A stretch of DNA of 64,000 nucleotides from the NCBI RefSeq assembly GCF_900107175.1, contig NZ_FNOZ01000008.1:78610-142609 (forward strand), in the 5' to 3' direction. Below, piece after piece: positions 23,188-34,137 of the stretch. Numbering within the stretch: the stretch's first letter is position 1; every line of letters starts with the position of its first letter. The stretch comes from Modestobacter sp. DSM 44400 (GTDB taxonomy: Bacteria > Actinomycetota > Actinomycetes > Mycobacteriales > Geodermatophilaceae). The notes beneath the pieces are model-generated. The model was not told the DNA's origin. It was given only the letters and a program-made list of their open reading frames with translations, and made no database searches. A program made the position numbers and the translations under genes.

Positions 23188-23430
23188 ATGCTCACACTCA
23201 CCCGCAGCGTCGGCGAAAGCATCCGGATCGGCGAGGACATCGAGGTCTACGTCGTCGAGGTCCGCGGCGGCACGGTCCGGCTGGGCTTCAAGGCGCCGCG
23301 CGAGGTCACCATCCACCGCGAAGAGGTCTACAAGCAGATCGCCGAGGCGAATGCCCTGGCCGCCGAGGTGGCTGCGGATGCCATGGCTGCGCTTGCGGCC
23401 TTTGCACCTGGGACGGATCGGTCCGCGTAG
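23188..23430 (+). CDS. csrA: Carbon storage / translational regulator CsrA
   Basis: RNA-binding homodimer that blocks translation at GGA motifs. The 80-residue product has the full core MLTLTRSVGESIRIGEDIEV, then VRLGFKAPREVTIHREEVYK including the RNA-contacting Leu4, Arg6 and the Arg of APREVTIHREE. An Ala-rich tail extends it by about 15 residues. The ribosome site GGAGGGG lies nine bases upstream. Its usual antagonist fliW was not found in the window. Confidence 0.95.
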   Translation: MLTLTRSVGESIRIGEDIEVYVVEVRGGTVRLGFKAPREVTIHREEVYKQIAEANALAAEVAADAMAALAAFAPGTDRSA

Positions 23431-23575
23431 ATTAACTTGCCAACATGGACGCTAGTTCGCCCCAACTATTGCTTTTCCCGCCTGCCCCACTAGTAACAGG
23501 ACGGCGAGTCTCGCCGTTGGTTCATCGTTCCGTGCGCAAGTCTTCCCCCACAGCACGACACAGGGGGCAACGTTC

Positions 23576-24172
23576 ATGGAACTCAGCGCAACCACTCGTC
23601 CGGCCCACGCCGGCAGCCAGTTCGCCGGTGCGGGCACGGCGGACCTCGGCCTCGAGCCGGGCATCGACCTGAGCACCCTCGGTGCCGACCTCGGCATCCA
23701 CCCGGGTGCCGGGGTCGAGACCGACGGCGAGCCGGAGTTCACCGACTCGGTCGTGGTCCACGTGCAGCTGCGCCCCCGCCGGCCCGCGGTGCGCAAGTGC
23801 CTGGCCGCGCTCGTCGCGCTGGCCGCCGAGCACCCGTTGGTCGCCTTCGAGCTGACCGGGCTGAGCAAGGACGACCGCGTCGCCCGCGTCACCGTCGGCA
23901 TCGACCTGGGCGCGCGGGCCGAGGTCGCCAAGTTCTCCGCGTCGGCCCAGGCCGCATACCTTTTCGTCGACGGCCTGTTCACCTCGCTGTACGACTACAT
24001 GCCGGTCTACGTCGCCGAGCCCAGCGATGCCGAGCGCAGCGCCACCGTCGGCGTCCTCGACGCGGTCGCCGCGCCGCGCCCCTTCATCCCGGCCCCCCGC
24101 CGCAGCGAGTCCGCCCCCGCGACCGGCTCCCCGGCGCAGGACGCCCGCCGCGCGGTGCCCGTCCACGCCTGA
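23576..24172 (+). CDS. Hypothetical protein next to csrA
   Basis: The 198-residue product is not recognised. The N-terminal 60 residues are Gly/Asp/Leu-rich and low complexity. Residues 60-150 look folded, with alternating hydrophobic strands (VVVHVQLRPRRPAVRKCLAA, then VARVTVGIDLGARAEVAKFS). The C-terminal 45 residues are Ala/Pro-rich. The start codon lacks a strong ribosome site. It is 88 bp from the following sigma-like gene, and may form a unit with it. Confidence 0.6.
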   Translation: MELSATTRPAHAGSQFAGAGTADLGLEPGIDLSTLGADLGIHPGAGVETDGEPEFTDSVVVHVQLRPRRPAVRKCLAALVALAAEHPLVAFELTGLSKDDRVARVTVGIDLGARAEVAKFSASAQAAYLFVDGLFTSLYDYMPVYVAEPSDAERSATVGVLDAVAAPRPFIPAPRRSESAPATGSPAQDARRAVPVHA

Positions 24173-24260
24173 GGCGTTCCGCGCCCCCGCCGGCGCGCAG
24201 GCCGGCCCGCATTTCTCTCTTCCCCACCACGCCCACCTTGACTTCCCCTCAGGAGGACCG

Positions 24261-25373
24261 GTGTCCCACCCCGCTCTGCCCACTACCGCCCTGCCCACGA
24301 CGGCGATCGACGACCGTCCGCGCACCCGCGAGCCCCTCGTCTTCGGGGGCATCAGTGAGGCCGAGGGCTGGGCGCTGGCGCCGATCACCCCGCGCGACCG
24401 GGTGCACTTCCGAGCCGACCGCGAGCTGCCGCTGGCCACCTTCCGGGCCACGCTGCCGGCCGGCGTCATTGTCACCTACGACGAGGGCGAGGGCCTGTAC
24501 CGGGTCGACGGCGCATGCGGGGAGGGCGACTCCATGGCGACCCTCATCCGGGCCTGGTGCGCCGAGCACGGCTACGCCACGGTCGGCCTGCGCGCCGAGG
24601 CCGACGTGCGCCGGCGGGCTCCGCGGGACCTGCCGTCGGACTTCCTCGCCGACCTGTGCCGGCACTACTGCCGGATCAGCCTCAAGCGGCTGCAGCGGAA
24701 CATGAGCACCATCCGGCTGCACCTGCCCGACAACGACGACGTCGACCAGCAGGTCGCCGAATGGGTGCTGAAGGCCGTCGGACAGTACGACGAGGGCAAG
24801 GGCGTCCCTTTCGGGGCCTTCCTGGCCACCCAGCTGTCCAAGTGGGTGCACGACCTGGGCCGCAACGCCTACGGCCGCACCGCTGCGGACACCGAGAACA
24901 AGCAGCAGAAGGCGATCGCCGCCTTCACCGCGGAGCACCAGCGCCGGCCGAGCGAGAAGGAGCTGGCCGCCTACATGGGGCAGAGTGTCGCCACCCTGCG
25001 CCGCAACTCCCAGACGGTGGCCACCCTCAACGGTCTGCGCAACCTGCACTCCCTGGACGGCGGCCCGGACTCGGTCGAGTACGTGCTGCCCGACAGCGCC
25101 GAGGTGCCCGACGAGCTCATGGGCGAGGCGGAGCAGACGCTGCTGTCGCACGCGCTCACCGCTGCCTGCGCTCCCGACCCGACCGCCCGGCGTGACCAGC
25201 GCGCCGCCCAGCCGAACGTGCTGGGTTGGGCGACCTGGTACCTCACCACCTGGGGCGGCAAGACCAAGACCCAGCTCTCCAACGAGCTGGTCACCTCGGT
25301 GCGCAACATGAACGTGCACGCCGACCGGGCAGAGCGCGCCCTCAAGGAGCGGCTCACCGAGTTGGCCGGCTGA
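24261..25373 (+). CDS. Divergent sigma-70-like protein of unknown role
   Basis: The 370-residue product resembles sigma factors in its middle. VDQQVAEWVLKAVGQYDEGK with GVPFGAFLATQLSKWVHDLG is reminiscent of region 2, and QRRPSEKELAAYMGQSVATL of region 3. A weak region-4-like stretch (TKTQLSNELVTSVRNMNVHA) ends the protein. The first 130 residues match nothing recognised. GTG at 24261 follows AGGAGG. It might be an alternative sigma factor or a derived non-polymerase-binding protein. Distance from FliA and the degenerate region 4 make function uncertain. Confidence 0.6.
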   Translation: MSHPALPTTALPTTAIDDRPRTREPLVFGGISEAEGWALAPITPRDRVHFRADRELPLATFRATLPAGVIVTYDEGEGLYRVDGACGEGDSMATLIRAWCAEHGYATVGLRAEADVRRRAPRDLPSDFLADLCRHYCRISLKRLQRNMSTIRLHLPDNDDVDQQVAEWVLKAVGQYDEGKGVPFGAFLATQLSKWVHDLGRNAYGRTAADTENKQQKAIAAFTAEHQRRPSEKELAAYMGQSVATLRRNSQTVATLNGLRNLHSLDGGPDSVEYVLPDSAEVPDELMGEAEQTLLSHALTAACAPDPTARRDQRAAQPNVLGWATWYLTTWGGKTKTQLSNELVTSVRNMNVHADRAERALKERLTELAG

Positions 25374-25575
25374 CCTGCGGCCGCTCCGGCCATCCGCCGT
25401 CCCCGCTGTGGGCCGGTCGACCTCCGGGTGGACCGGCCCATCGACGTTCGGGGGCGGGTGGCCTGGGGTGGAAACGTCCGGCCGGGGGTCCGATGGACCG
25501 CGGAGCTGCCGATGTATGTGTCGTGACGGTCCCTGCCTGCAACGGTCGCCCCGCGGTGGCCGGGGAGGGGTGGTC

Positions 25576-25920
25576 GTGAGCGCCCCGCTGGAGGACCCGA
25601 CCCAGGCTGTCCTCGTCCCGCACTGGCTCGCCGCCGTGGACCGGGCCGACGTGCAGCGGGCCGTGCAGGCTGCCCTGGACGCCCCGGGGCTGCACCCCGT
25701 GGTCGCCATCCACCTCGGCGACGTGCTCACCGAACTGCACGTCGCGGCCGCCCGCGAGCTGGTCTGGCCCGCCCCGATCCTGCGGGTGCGTCAGGCCACC
25801 GGCTGGGGCACCGACGTCGTTCCGGTCCGGCTGTCCGCAGCCGAGCTGGCCGGTGTGCTGTCCCTGGCGGAGTTGTCCCCGGTCGCGCGAGCGGCGCTGA
25901 CCGGGAGGCGGAGCGCCTGA
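25576..25920 (+). CDS. Hypothetical protein (114 aa)
   Basis: Not recognised. Starts at a GTG after GGGGAGGGG and its stop overlaps the next start as TGATG, so it is coupled to the following gene. Composition is Ala/Leu/Val-rich with no membrane helix. It shares the motif DAPGL-x3-V with the neighbour (residues 35-45 here, 40-50 there), hinting at a common origin or interacting partners. Confidence 0.6.
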   Translation: MSAPLEDPTQAVLVPHWLAAVDRADVQRAVQAALDAPGLHPVVAIHLGDVLTELHVAAARELVWPAPILRVRQATGWGTDVVPVRLSAAELAGVLSLAELSPVARAALTGRRSA

Positions 25921-26666
25921 TGGAGCAGCCGTTCGGCGCCCCGGCGGGGCTGCTGCACCGCCTGACCCGCGCCCAGGTGCGCACCGGTGACCTCATCGCC
26001 GCCGTCGAGGACGTGCGCGCGACGCTGGACGCCCCCGGGCTCGAGCTGGCCGTCGTTGACGGCCCGGTCCTGGTCGTCGAGGAGGGCGGGCGCCGGACCC
26101 GGGTGCCGTTGGTCGAGCTGGCCGGGGAGATGAGCCGCGCGCGCGTGCTGCCCACGCCGGAGGGGGTGACCGCGGCCCTGCGCTCGTGGCTCGCCCGCCG
26201 TCCGGTGCCCGACGTGGTGGCGAGGAAGGCCGGGATCGCCGTCCTCGACTGGGCCGACACCCGGCAGTCCGTGCTGGGCTGGCGCGTCGTCGTGGCCCGG
26301 GAGGGCACGATCGTGACCTGGCGTCCCTCCCGGACGGCGACCCTCCCGGCGGTCCACCAGGTCCGGTCGGCGGCCCTGGGCCGAGCCTCCGTGCTGCCCG
26401 GGGAGCTGCACCTGGCGGGGCCCGTGGCCCTGTGGTCGCACCCCGATATGCCGGGCCTGGACACCGCGCTGCTGACCCGCCCGGAGGACCTGCTGGCGGA
26501 GTCGGCGTCCGCGGGGCTGAGCCTGCCGGACGCCCACGTCGTGGTCACCCCCCGGCGGCCGGTCGCCTGCGCCGAGCCCGGCGTGGCCCGCCGGCTGGCC
26601 GCCGAGGCGACCGAGGCCAGCCGGACGATGCCCTGGCGGGACCTCGCCGACCTCGGCTGGGCCTGA
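25920..26666 (+). CDS. Hypothetical protein (248 aa)
   Basis: Not recognised. Soluble by composition, with an N-terminal helical segment (LLHRLTRAQVRTGDLIAAVE) and a Val/Arg-rich middle that looks beta-strand-forming (VLGWRVVVAREGTIVTWRPS). It overlaps the preceding gene by one base and converges on the VanY-NlpC gene. Confidence 0.6.
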   Translation: MEQPFGAPAGLLHRLTRAQVRTGDLIAAVEDVRATLDAPGLELAVVDGPVLVVEEGGRRTRVPLVELAGEMSRARVLPTPEGVTAALRSWLARRPVPDVVARKAGIAVLDWADTRQSVLGWRVVVAREGTIVTWRPSRTATLPAVHQVRSAALGRASVLPGELHLAGPVALWSHPDMPGLDTALLTRPEDLLAESASAGLSLPDAHVVVTPRRPVACAEPGVARRLAAEATEASRTMPWRDLADLGWA

Positions 26667-26687
26667 CCACCCCTACGCGAGGCGGGG

Positions 26688-28631
26688 TCAGAGCAGGGCG
26701 CCGTACTCCCAGTGCCATGCCTCGGGGTTGGAGCCGGACCGGTCGGCCCAGCCCGGGTGCAGCCAGCCGAAGCGGGCCGCGTTCGCCGTCATCCAGGCCG
26801 TCTGTGGCGTACCGAAGACGTTCACCCCACCGCACAGGTCGACGGCGAGCCCCCACCCGTGGTTGGACGTGCCGGGGACGGCGGTGATGCGCGGCTTGCG
26901 CTCGTGGGCGTCGACCTGCGCGCCCAGCGACCGGTAGGAGTCGGTGATGCACAGTGGGCTGCCGAAGGCCATCTCGTAGGCCGCCGACATCGCCGTGTAC
27001 GCCGCCGCCGCGTCGCAGCGCAGCCGGTGGGAGCCCCCGGCGACCCGGCACAGCTGGTCGGCCGGGATCTGCCCGTTGGCCCAGCCGCCCCACGCCCCGC
27101 TGGTCGCCGTCAGCCCGCCGACCGGGAGCGGCGGCGCACTGCAGCTGGCCGGCAGCACACCGGCCACCGGGACGGGCGTCGGCTGGGCCGGGACCACGGT
27201 GACCCGGACGGCGGTGGTCAGGTCGGGCACCTCGCGCACGCCCACCTGGTAGTTGTCCGCGGACGCCGACAGCACCCGGTTGCCGCCCAGGAACAGTCCG
27301 ACGTCGTCCAGCCCGCTCATCGGGTCGGTGGTGAAGACCAGGTCCCCGACCTGCAGGTCGGCGCTGGGCACTGGGGTGCCCTGTGCCCACTGACCGGCCA
27401 GGTCCGCGGGCAGGCCGAAGCCGGCGCTGGTCCACGCGGTCGCGGTGAGACCGCCGCAGTCGTAGCCGTCGGGTCCGCTCCGGCCGGCCAGGTAGGGCTT
27501 GCCGAGCTGGGAGAAGCCCGCGCTGACCGCGGCGACGGTCTCCGCCGACACCACGGCGACGGTGCGCCCGCCGGCGTAGGTGACGGCGACGCCGGGCACC
27601 GTGGTGCCGGCGGCGTCCCGGAGCGGGGCCAGGCCGTCGGGCAGGTGCGCGGGGTCGGTCAGCTCGGCGGCCGGCGGCGGGGTCACCCCGGATGTGGCCA
27701 GGTCCCCGAGGTAGGTCTGCCAGTCGTGGAGGGCGGTGGCATTGCGGGTCTGCTGGGCGGCCGAGGTGGGTGTCGTGCCGAGCGCGGCCCAGCCGGCAGT
27801 CACCGCTGGGCCGAGCTGCCCCACCAGCTCCCGGACGTCGGCGAGCACGCCGGCGGCCCGGGCACGGGCAGCGTCAGCGGCGTCCTGCGCAGCGGCGGCC
27901 CGGTCGATGGACTGGGCGGCGTGGAGGGCGGACAACGCCGCCCGGCCGACCGCGCGATCCTGCCGGGTGCTGAGCTGCTCGGCCAGGTCCTGCGCGTGCA
28001 GGACGTCGGGGGTGGCAGCGGCGTGGTCCAGCGACAGCGCGCTCAGCGGGTAGCGCTGTGTGGTGGTGCGCTGATAGGCCGCCTGGGCGTACCCGCCGAC
28101 CTCGGCCCGGTCGACCGCGTTCTCCGCACTGGCGGCGGCGGCGTCGTCCCGGTTCTGTTGCGCCTGGGCGTCGTGGCGGGCGGCGGCGGCGAGGTCCGCA
28201 CGGTAGCGGGTGGTCAGGTCGGAGATCGTCGTCGCGGCCGCCTGCGGGCTGGACGTCAGGCCCGCGGGGAGCACCTGGCCGGCCTCTGTGGGCGGCTGGG
28301 GGAGCGCGGCCAGCACCGTCGCCAGCACCATCGTCGCGCCGGCTACGACGGCCAGCCGGATGAGCCACGACGCACCGGTGCGCGGCGTGCGGGCGCGGGG
28401 AGCGGGGTGGCGGCGGCGGGCGGGCGGCCGGCTGCGCGAACCGGAGGGAACGCGGCGGACGGGGGCGCCGGTGCGGGGAGTGCCGGCGCGTGGGGTGCCG
28501 GTCCGGGCGGCGGCGGTGCGTGGGGCGCCGGTGCGGGGCGCCCCGCTGCGGGTCGACGGGGTAGCGGTGCGGCCGGCCGGGGTCTGCGCACGGAGGCGCG
28601 GAGCAGCGCTCTCCGTGCGCGGTGCAGCCAT
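26688..28631 (-). CDS. Membrane-anchored NlpC/P60-like plus VanY D,D-carboxypeptidase fusion
   Basis: Predicted cell-wall enzyme of 647 residues. It has a basic low-complexity N-terminus with RTGAP-type repeats (1-85), a membrane helix near 90-112 (LIRLAVVAGATMVLATVLAA), and an Ala-rich coiled-coil region (130-300). An NlpC/P60-like domain follows, with Cys in DGYDCGGLTATAW. The C-terminal VanY/peptidase M15 domain has ITDSYRSLGAQVDAH, SNHGWGLAVDL and EAWHWEYG, all the zinc-site motifs. In the NlpC domain the usual catalytic His (HVGIYIG) is Asp (DDVGLFLG), so that domain may be inactive. It ends 21 bp from the convergent hypothetical gene. Confidence 0.8.
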   Translation of the reverse strand: MAAPRTESAAPRLRAQTPAGRTATPSTRSGAPRTGAPRTAAARTGTPRAGTPRTGAPVRRVPSGSRSRPPARRRHPAPRARTPRTGASWLIRLAVVAGATMVLATVLAALPQPPTEAGQVLPAGLTSSPQAAATTISDLTTRYRADLAAAARHDAQAQQNRDDAAAASAENAVDRAEVGGYAQAAYQRTTTQRYPLSALSLDHAAATPDVLHAQDLAEQLSTRQDRAVGRAALSALHAAQSIDRAAAAQDAADAARARAAGVLADVRELVGQLGPAVTAGWAALGTTPTSAAQQTRNATALHDWQTYLGDLATSGVTPPPAAELTDPAHLPDGLAPLRDAAGTTVPGVAVTYAGGRTVAVVSAETVAAVSAGFSQLGKPYLAGRSGPDGYDCGGLTATAWTSAGFGLPADLAGQWAQGTPVPSADLQVGDLVFTTDPMSGLDDVGLFLGGNRVLSASADNYQVGVREVPDLTTAVRVTVVPAQPTPVPVAGVLPASCSAPPLPVGGLTATSGAWGGWANGQIPADQLCRVAGGSHRLRCDAAAAYTAMSAAYEMAFGSPLCITDSYRSLGAQVDAHERKPRITAVPGTSNHGWGLAVDLCGGVNVFGTPQTAWMTANAARFGWLHPGWADRSGSNPEAWHWEYGALL

Positions 28632-28790
28632 GGCCCGTGTCCCCGTCGACTCGTCCGATCCCGGCCCGCCCGGCCGGTCGGCAGGCGGGGTACCGGTCTC
28701 TCATCGACGCGTCCGGAGGGCAGGAGGAGAGGCGGCCACCGGGTCGGGGGGTGAGGTTCACCCCGGAGGGTGAGAGGGGGAGATAGCACG

Positions 28791-28822
28791 AGGCCCCGCC
28801 GTCCGGATGGACGACGGGGCCT
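28791..28822. terminator. Terminator hairpin downstream of gltA
   Basis: Arms 28791-28804 and 28809-28822 form a 14-bp stem with one mismatch and a GGAT loop, between the gltA stop and the start of the VanY gene. Symmetric, so it could act in either direction. Confidence 0.75.
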
Positions 28823-28840
28823 GGTGACGTGCTGGAGCGG

Positions 28841-28894
28841 CCCCCTTCCAGGGGCCCGCGCTGAGCTTGCGAAGCGTGGGGAGGAAGGGGGTCC
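28841..28894 (-). repeat. Stop-adjacent structured repeat, copy R1 (after gltA)
   Basis: Read on the minus strand it begins AGGACCC one base after the gltA stop. Outer stem CCCCCTTCC/GGAAGGGGG encloses a conserved core containing TCGCAAGCTC. Both arms differ from the other copies in a complementary way. Probably a terminator-like RNA element. Confidence 0.75.
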
Positions 28895-28895
28895 T

Positions 28896-30200
<1,305 letters not shown>

Positions 30201-30273
30201 TCGGGACGCTACTCAGTTCTCCGCCATCCGCGACACGGCCCCGCCGTCCGGCCCCGTCCAGCCCGTCCTACGG

Positions 30274-30326
30274 CCCCCTGCAGGGTCCCGCCGCGAGCTT
30301 GCGAGTGGTGGGGGGCAGGGGGTCCT
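30274..30326 (-). repeat. Stop-adjacent structured repeat, copy R2 (after fumC)
   Basis: On the minus strand it begins AGGACCC two bases after the fumC stop. The outer stem is CCCCCTGC/GCAGGGGG around the CTCGCAAGCTCGCGG core shared with the other copies. Confidence 0.8.
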
Positions 30327-30328
30327 TT

Positions 30329-31723
30329 TCAGGGATGGGTCATGGAGAGGACGTCCAGGGCGCCGTCCAGCTGCTGCTCGGTGAGCTTGCCCGCCTGGAC
30401 GTAGCCCCGCTCCACCACGACCTGGCGAATCGTCTTCTGCTCTGCCAGGGACTGCTTTGCCACCTTGGCAGCCTCCTCATAGCCGATGTACTTGTTCAGC
30501 GGCGTCACGATCGAGGGGGAGGACTCGGCCAGCTCACGGCAGCGCTCGACGTTGGCGGTGATCCCGTCCACGCAGCGGTCGGCCAGCAGCCGGCTGACGT
30601 TGGCCAGCAGGCGGATGGACTCCAGCACGTTGCGGGCCATCAGCGGCAGCGTCACGTTCAGCTCGAAGGAGCCGGTCGTACCGGCGAAGGTCACCGCGGC
30701 GTCGTTGCCGATCACCTGGGCAGCGACCTGGATGGTCGCCTCGGGGATGACCGGGTTCACCTTGCCCGGCATGATCGAGCTGCCCGGCTGCAGGTCGGGC
30801 AGGGCGATCTCGCCGAGACCGGTGCGCGGGCCCGAGCCCATCCAGCGCAGGTCGTTGGCGATTTTCACGAGGCCGACGGCGATGGTCTTCAGCTGACCCG
30901 AGCCCTCCACAAGGGCGTCCCGGGAGCTCTGCGCCTCGAAGTGGTCGCGGGCCTCGGACAGCGGCAGGTCCAGGTCGGCGGCCAGCTTCTCGATGATGGC
31001 GGCGGCGAAGCCGGGCGGGGTGTTGATGCCGGTGCCGACCGCAGTGCCGCCCAGCGGGAGTTCCCCGATGCGGGGGAGGGAAGCCTGCAGCCGTTCGACG
31101 CCGTAGCGCATGGCCGCGGCGTAGCCGCCGAACTCCTGCCCGAGGGTCACCGGGGTGGCGTCCATCAAGTGGGTGCGGCCGCTCTTGACCACGTCGGCGA
31201 ACTCCTCCGCCTTGCGCGACAGCGAGGCGGCCAGGTGCTCCAGGGCCGGGATCAGCTCACGGACGATCGCCCGGGTCGCGGCGACGTGGATCGCCGAGGG
31301 GAACACGTCGTTGGAGGACTGCGAGGCGTTGACGTGGTCGTTCGGGTGTACCGGGGAGCCCAGCGCCTCGGTGGCCAGGCTGGCGATGACCTCGTTGGTG
31401 TTCATGTTGCTCGACGTCCCCGAACCGGTCTGGAAGACGTCGATCGGAAAGTGGGCGTCCCAGTCGCCGCGGGCCACGGTCTGGGCGGTGGTGGAGACGG
31501 CGTCGGCGATCTCCTGCGGCAGGACGCCGAGGGAGGCGTTCACCGTCGCGGCCGCGCCCTTGATGGACGCCAGGGCGGCGATGAGCTCGCGCTCGATCGG
31601 GGTGCCCGAGATGGGGAAGTTCTCGACCGCGCGCTGGGTCTGGGCCCGCCACTTGGCCCACGCGGGGACCCGGACCTCTCCCATGGAGTCGTGCTCGACG
31701 CGGTACTCCGGCTCGGTGGCCAC
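30329..31723 (-). CDS. fumC: Fumarate hydratase class II
   Basis: Converts fumarate to malate in the TCA cycle. The 464-residue product matches family length and contains the signature [14 protein letters not shown], plus [19 protein letters not shown] and [20 protein letters not shown]. The GTG at 31723 ([17 protein letters not shown]) fits the family N-terminus; the longer frame to 32230 overlaps a different gene remnant on the opposite strand. Confidence 0.97.
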   Translation of the reverse strand: MATEPEYRVEHDSMGEVRVPAWAKWRAQTQRAVENFPISGTPIERELIAALASIKGAAATVNASLGVLPQEIADAVSTTAQTVARGDWDAHFPIDVFQTGSGTSSNMNTNEVIASLATEALGSPVHPNDHVNASQSSNDVFPSAIHVAATRAIVRELIPALEHLAASLSRKAEEFADVVKSGRTHLMDATPVTLGQEFGGYAAAMRYGVERLQASLPRIGELPLGGTAVGTGINTPPGFAAAIIEKLAADLDLPLSEARDHFEAQSSRDALVEGSGQLKTIAVGLVKIANDLRWMGSGPRTGLGEIALPDLQPGSSIMPGKVNPVIPEATIQVAAQVIGNDAAVTFAGTTGSFELNVTLPLMARNVLESIRLLANVSRLLADRCVDGITANVERCRELAESSPSIVTPLNKYIGYEEAAKVAKQSLAEQKTIRQVVVERGYVQAGKLTEQQLDGALDVLSMTHP

Positions 31724-31868
31724 GGTGCGCTCCCGGTGTGGTGTGGTGTTCGGTGCTCGACCCAGGACCCTAGACACCGCCCGGACGGCGTCCAGCCGAG
31801 GTGTCGCGAGGCGTGCCGGGCCGCCCGCGCTAATACGTGTGGTCGGCGCCGCCGGGGCAGCCGGCGCG

Positions 31869-32255
31869 GTGAGCAGCGTCTTCGTCGACGTCCGTCTGGC
31901 CCAGATGCCCGGCGTGCCGGAGCGGGTCAGCACGGTCTTCGGCGACGTCCGGGTCGACCTGCGACAGCTGGCGACCTCGGCCGAGACGGTGCACCTGCAG
32001 GTGGGCACCGTCTTCGGTGACGTGGAGGTGCTGGTGGCGAGGGCATCGACGCGGAGATCGAGGGCTGGACGGTGTTCCACGATTGGAAGACCCAGCTGGC
32101 ACCGGTCCCGCGGCTGGCGGGCACGCCGCGGGTCGTCGTCCGGGCGTGGACGGTCTTCGGCGACCTCCAGCTGTGCAGTCTCCCCGGGGGAGGACCCGCG
32201 TCGCTGGCGGGCGGTGCTCGACCGGTTCAACGTCCCGCGGCCGCCGCCGCGCTGA
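31869..32255 (+). pseudogene. LiaF-like C-terminal domain protein with two compensating frameshifts
   Basis: Translation shows repeated VFGDV motifs: [26 protein letters not shown], then in a second frame [16 protein letters not shown] and WTVFGDLQL, and finally back in the first frame [16 protein letters not shown]. This resembles the cell-wall-active antibiotic response (LiaF/DUF2154) domain. The frame slips near 32038 and returns near 32180 within a C/G run. The N-terminal part, often a DUF1707 domain, is missing. It is a pseudogene, or intact if both slips are sequence errors. Confidence 0.6.
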
Positions 32256-32280
32256 CCGCCCGGCCGGGCACCGCGATGGG

Positions 32281-33336
32281 TCAGCCGTCGTGCCCGAAGG
32301 GGACGGCGGAGTACTGGCTAAGCTTCTGCAGGGAGTGCAGGCTCTCGATGGAGCGGATCGTGCCCGACCGCGACCGCATGACCAGCGACTGCGTGGTCGC
32401 GCCACCGGAGCGGTACTGCACCCCGCGCAGCAGCTCGCCGTCGGTGATGCCGGTGGCCACGAAGAACACGTCGCCGGAGACCAGGTCGTCGATGTCGAGC
32501 ACCCGGTCCAGGTCGTGGCCGGCGTCCAGCGCCTTCTGCCGCTCTTCGTCGTTGCGCGGCCACAGCCGGCCCTGTAGGGCGCCGCCCATGCACTTGAGGG
32601 CACAGGCGGTGATGATCCCCTCGGGGGTGCCGCCGATGCCCATCAGCAGGTCGACCCCGGTGCCCTCACGGGCCGCGGCGATGGCTCCGGCCACGTCGCC
32701 GTCGGTGATGAACTTGATCCGGGCGCCGGCGTCTCGCACCTCCTGGACCAGCTGCTGGTGGCGCGGCCGGTCGAGGATGCAGACGGTGACGTCGCCGACC
32801 GAGCTCTTCTTGGCCTTGGCGACCCGGCGGATGTTCTCTGCGGTCGGTGCGGTGATGTCGATCGCGTCGGCGGCCGCGGGACCGGTGGCGATCTTGTCCA
32901 TGTAGAAGACCGCCGACGGGTCGTACATGGCGCCCCGGTCGGCGACCGCCATGACCGCGATCGCGTTGGGCATGCCCTTGGCCATCAGCGTGGTGCCGTC
33001 GACGGGGTCGACGGCGACGTCGCACTCGGGGCCCTGCCCGTCGCCGACCTCCTCGCCGTTGAACAGCATCGGGGCCTCGTCCTTCTCGCCCTCCCCGATG
33101 ACGACGACGCCACGCATGCTGACGGTGCCGATCAGGGCCCGCATCGCGTCGACGGCCGCGCCGTCGCCGCCGTTCTTGTCACCGCGGCCGACCCACCGCC
33201 CGGCGGCCATCGCGCCGGCCTCGGTGACCCGGACCAACTCCATCGCGAGGTTGCGGTCGGGGGCCGGCCGGTCCCCGCCGGACCAGGCGGTACCAGGCGT
33301 GGTGGTGCTGGGCAGCGGGCTCTCGGGCAGGGACAC
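32281..33336 (-). CDS. glpX: Fructose-1,6-bisphosphatase class II
   Basis: Gluconeogenic phosphatase. The 351-residue product has [40 protein letters not shown] and [20 protein letters not shown] (metal-binding DPVDGT), as well as [20 protein letters not shown]. Length is typical. It is divergent from the DUF4245 gene, a pairing common in actinobacteria. Confidence 0.96.
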   Translation of the reverse strand: MSLPESPLPSTTTPGTAWSGGDRPAPDRNLAMELVRVTEAGAMAAGRWVGRGDKNGGDGAAVDAMRALIGTVSMRGVVVIGEGEKDEAPMLFNGEEVGDGQGPECDVAVDPVDGTTLMAKGMPNAIAVMAVADRGAMYDPSAVFYMDKIATGPAAADAIDITAPTAENIRRVAKAKKSSVGDVTVCILDRPRHQQLVQEVRDAGARIKFITDGDVAGAIAAAREGTGVDLLMGIGGTPEGIITACALKCMGGALQGRLWPRNDEERQKALDAGHDLDRVLDIDDLVSGDVFFVATGITDGELLRGVQYRSGGATTQSLVMRSRSGTIRSIESLHSLQKLSQYSAVPFGHDG

Positions 33337-33410
33337 GCGAACCTCCTCGGACGACCACCGGCCGACGCTGGCCGACGGGGTGGGGGAGCTGTGCTGCGAT
33401 CCTAGGGGGC

Positions 33411-34070
33411 ATGGCAGAACCCGGCCCGCGCGGTCATCGTCCCGACGAGCAGGCCCCGCCCGTCGTCCCCCCGGCCGCCGAGGTCGGGGCCGCGCCGTCC
33501 GCGGGCTCCACGAAGCTGTCGCCGGCCGAGCTGCGGGCGCTGAAGTTCACCGCCCGCAACATGCTGTGGTCGCTGCTGCCGTTGACCGTGCTCGTCGTCG
33601 TCATGGTCTGGTGGACCCAGCTGCGCCAGCCCGACCAGGTGGTGCGGCCGGTCGAGATTGACGGTTCGGTGTTCCTGGCCTCGCAGCGGGCGGCCTATCC
33701 ACTGCTGATCCCACAGGGGTTGTCTGACGGGTGGCAGCCGACGAGCGTGCGCACCGATGCCGGCGCGGCCGCCGACCCCGGCGATCCGGTGACCCTGCAG
33801 ATCGGCTGGTACACCCCTGACGGCGAGTACGCCGGCTACGTGGTCAGTGACGACGCCGAGGTCGACGCGCTCACCGACGTGCTGGGCGACGCGACCGCCG
33901 ACGGCACAGCGCAGGTGGACGGCGTCCCGTGGCAGCGGCTGACCACGGGGCGCGGTGAGACCGCGCTGACCCGCACCGAGGGGACGGTGACGCTGCTGGT
34001 CACCGGCTCGGCGGTTGAGGAGGAGTTGGAGGAGCTGGCGGGTGCCGTCAGCCCCTACCGCGCCTCCTGA
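33411..34070 (+). CDS. DUF4245 family membrane-anchored protein
   Basis: The 219-residue product has a cytoplasmic Pro-rich start (1-35), one membrane helix near 48-68 ([20 protein letters not shown]) and an extracytoplasmic domain with [20 protein letters not shown], typical of DUF4245. Function is unknown for the family. Adjacent divergent glpX is a conserved neighbour. Confidence 0.85.
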   Translation: MAEPGPRGHRPDEQAPPVVPPAAEVGAAPSAGSTKLSPAELRALKFTARNMLWSLLPLTVLVVVMVWWTQLRQPDQVVRPVEIDGSVFLASQRAAYPLLIPQGLSDGWQPTSVRTDAGAAADPGDPVTLQIGWYTPDGEYAGYVVSDDAEVDALTDVLGDATADGTAQVDGVPWQRLTTGRGETALTRTEGTVTLLVTGSAVEEELEELAGAVSPYRAS

Positions 34071-34073
34071 GGA

Positions 34074-34127
34074 AGGACCCCCCTGCCCCCCACCGCTCGC
34101 AGGCTCGCGGCGGGCCCCTGCAGGAGG
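34074..34127 (+). repeat. Stop-adjacent structured repeat, copy R3 (after DUF4245 gene)
   Basis: On the plus strand it begins AGGACCC three bases after the DUF4245 stop, so orientation tracks the upstream gene. The core GCTCGCAGGCTCGCGGCGGG differs from R2 and R4 by one base. Confidence 0.8.
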
Positions 34128-34137
34128 GCCGCTGGCG

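Noticed and set aside
1..23430. A virulence type III secretion system
   Set aside because: FliI, FliH and FliF are homologous to such systems, but hook, filament, cap, stator and switch genes are all present, so it is a flagellum.
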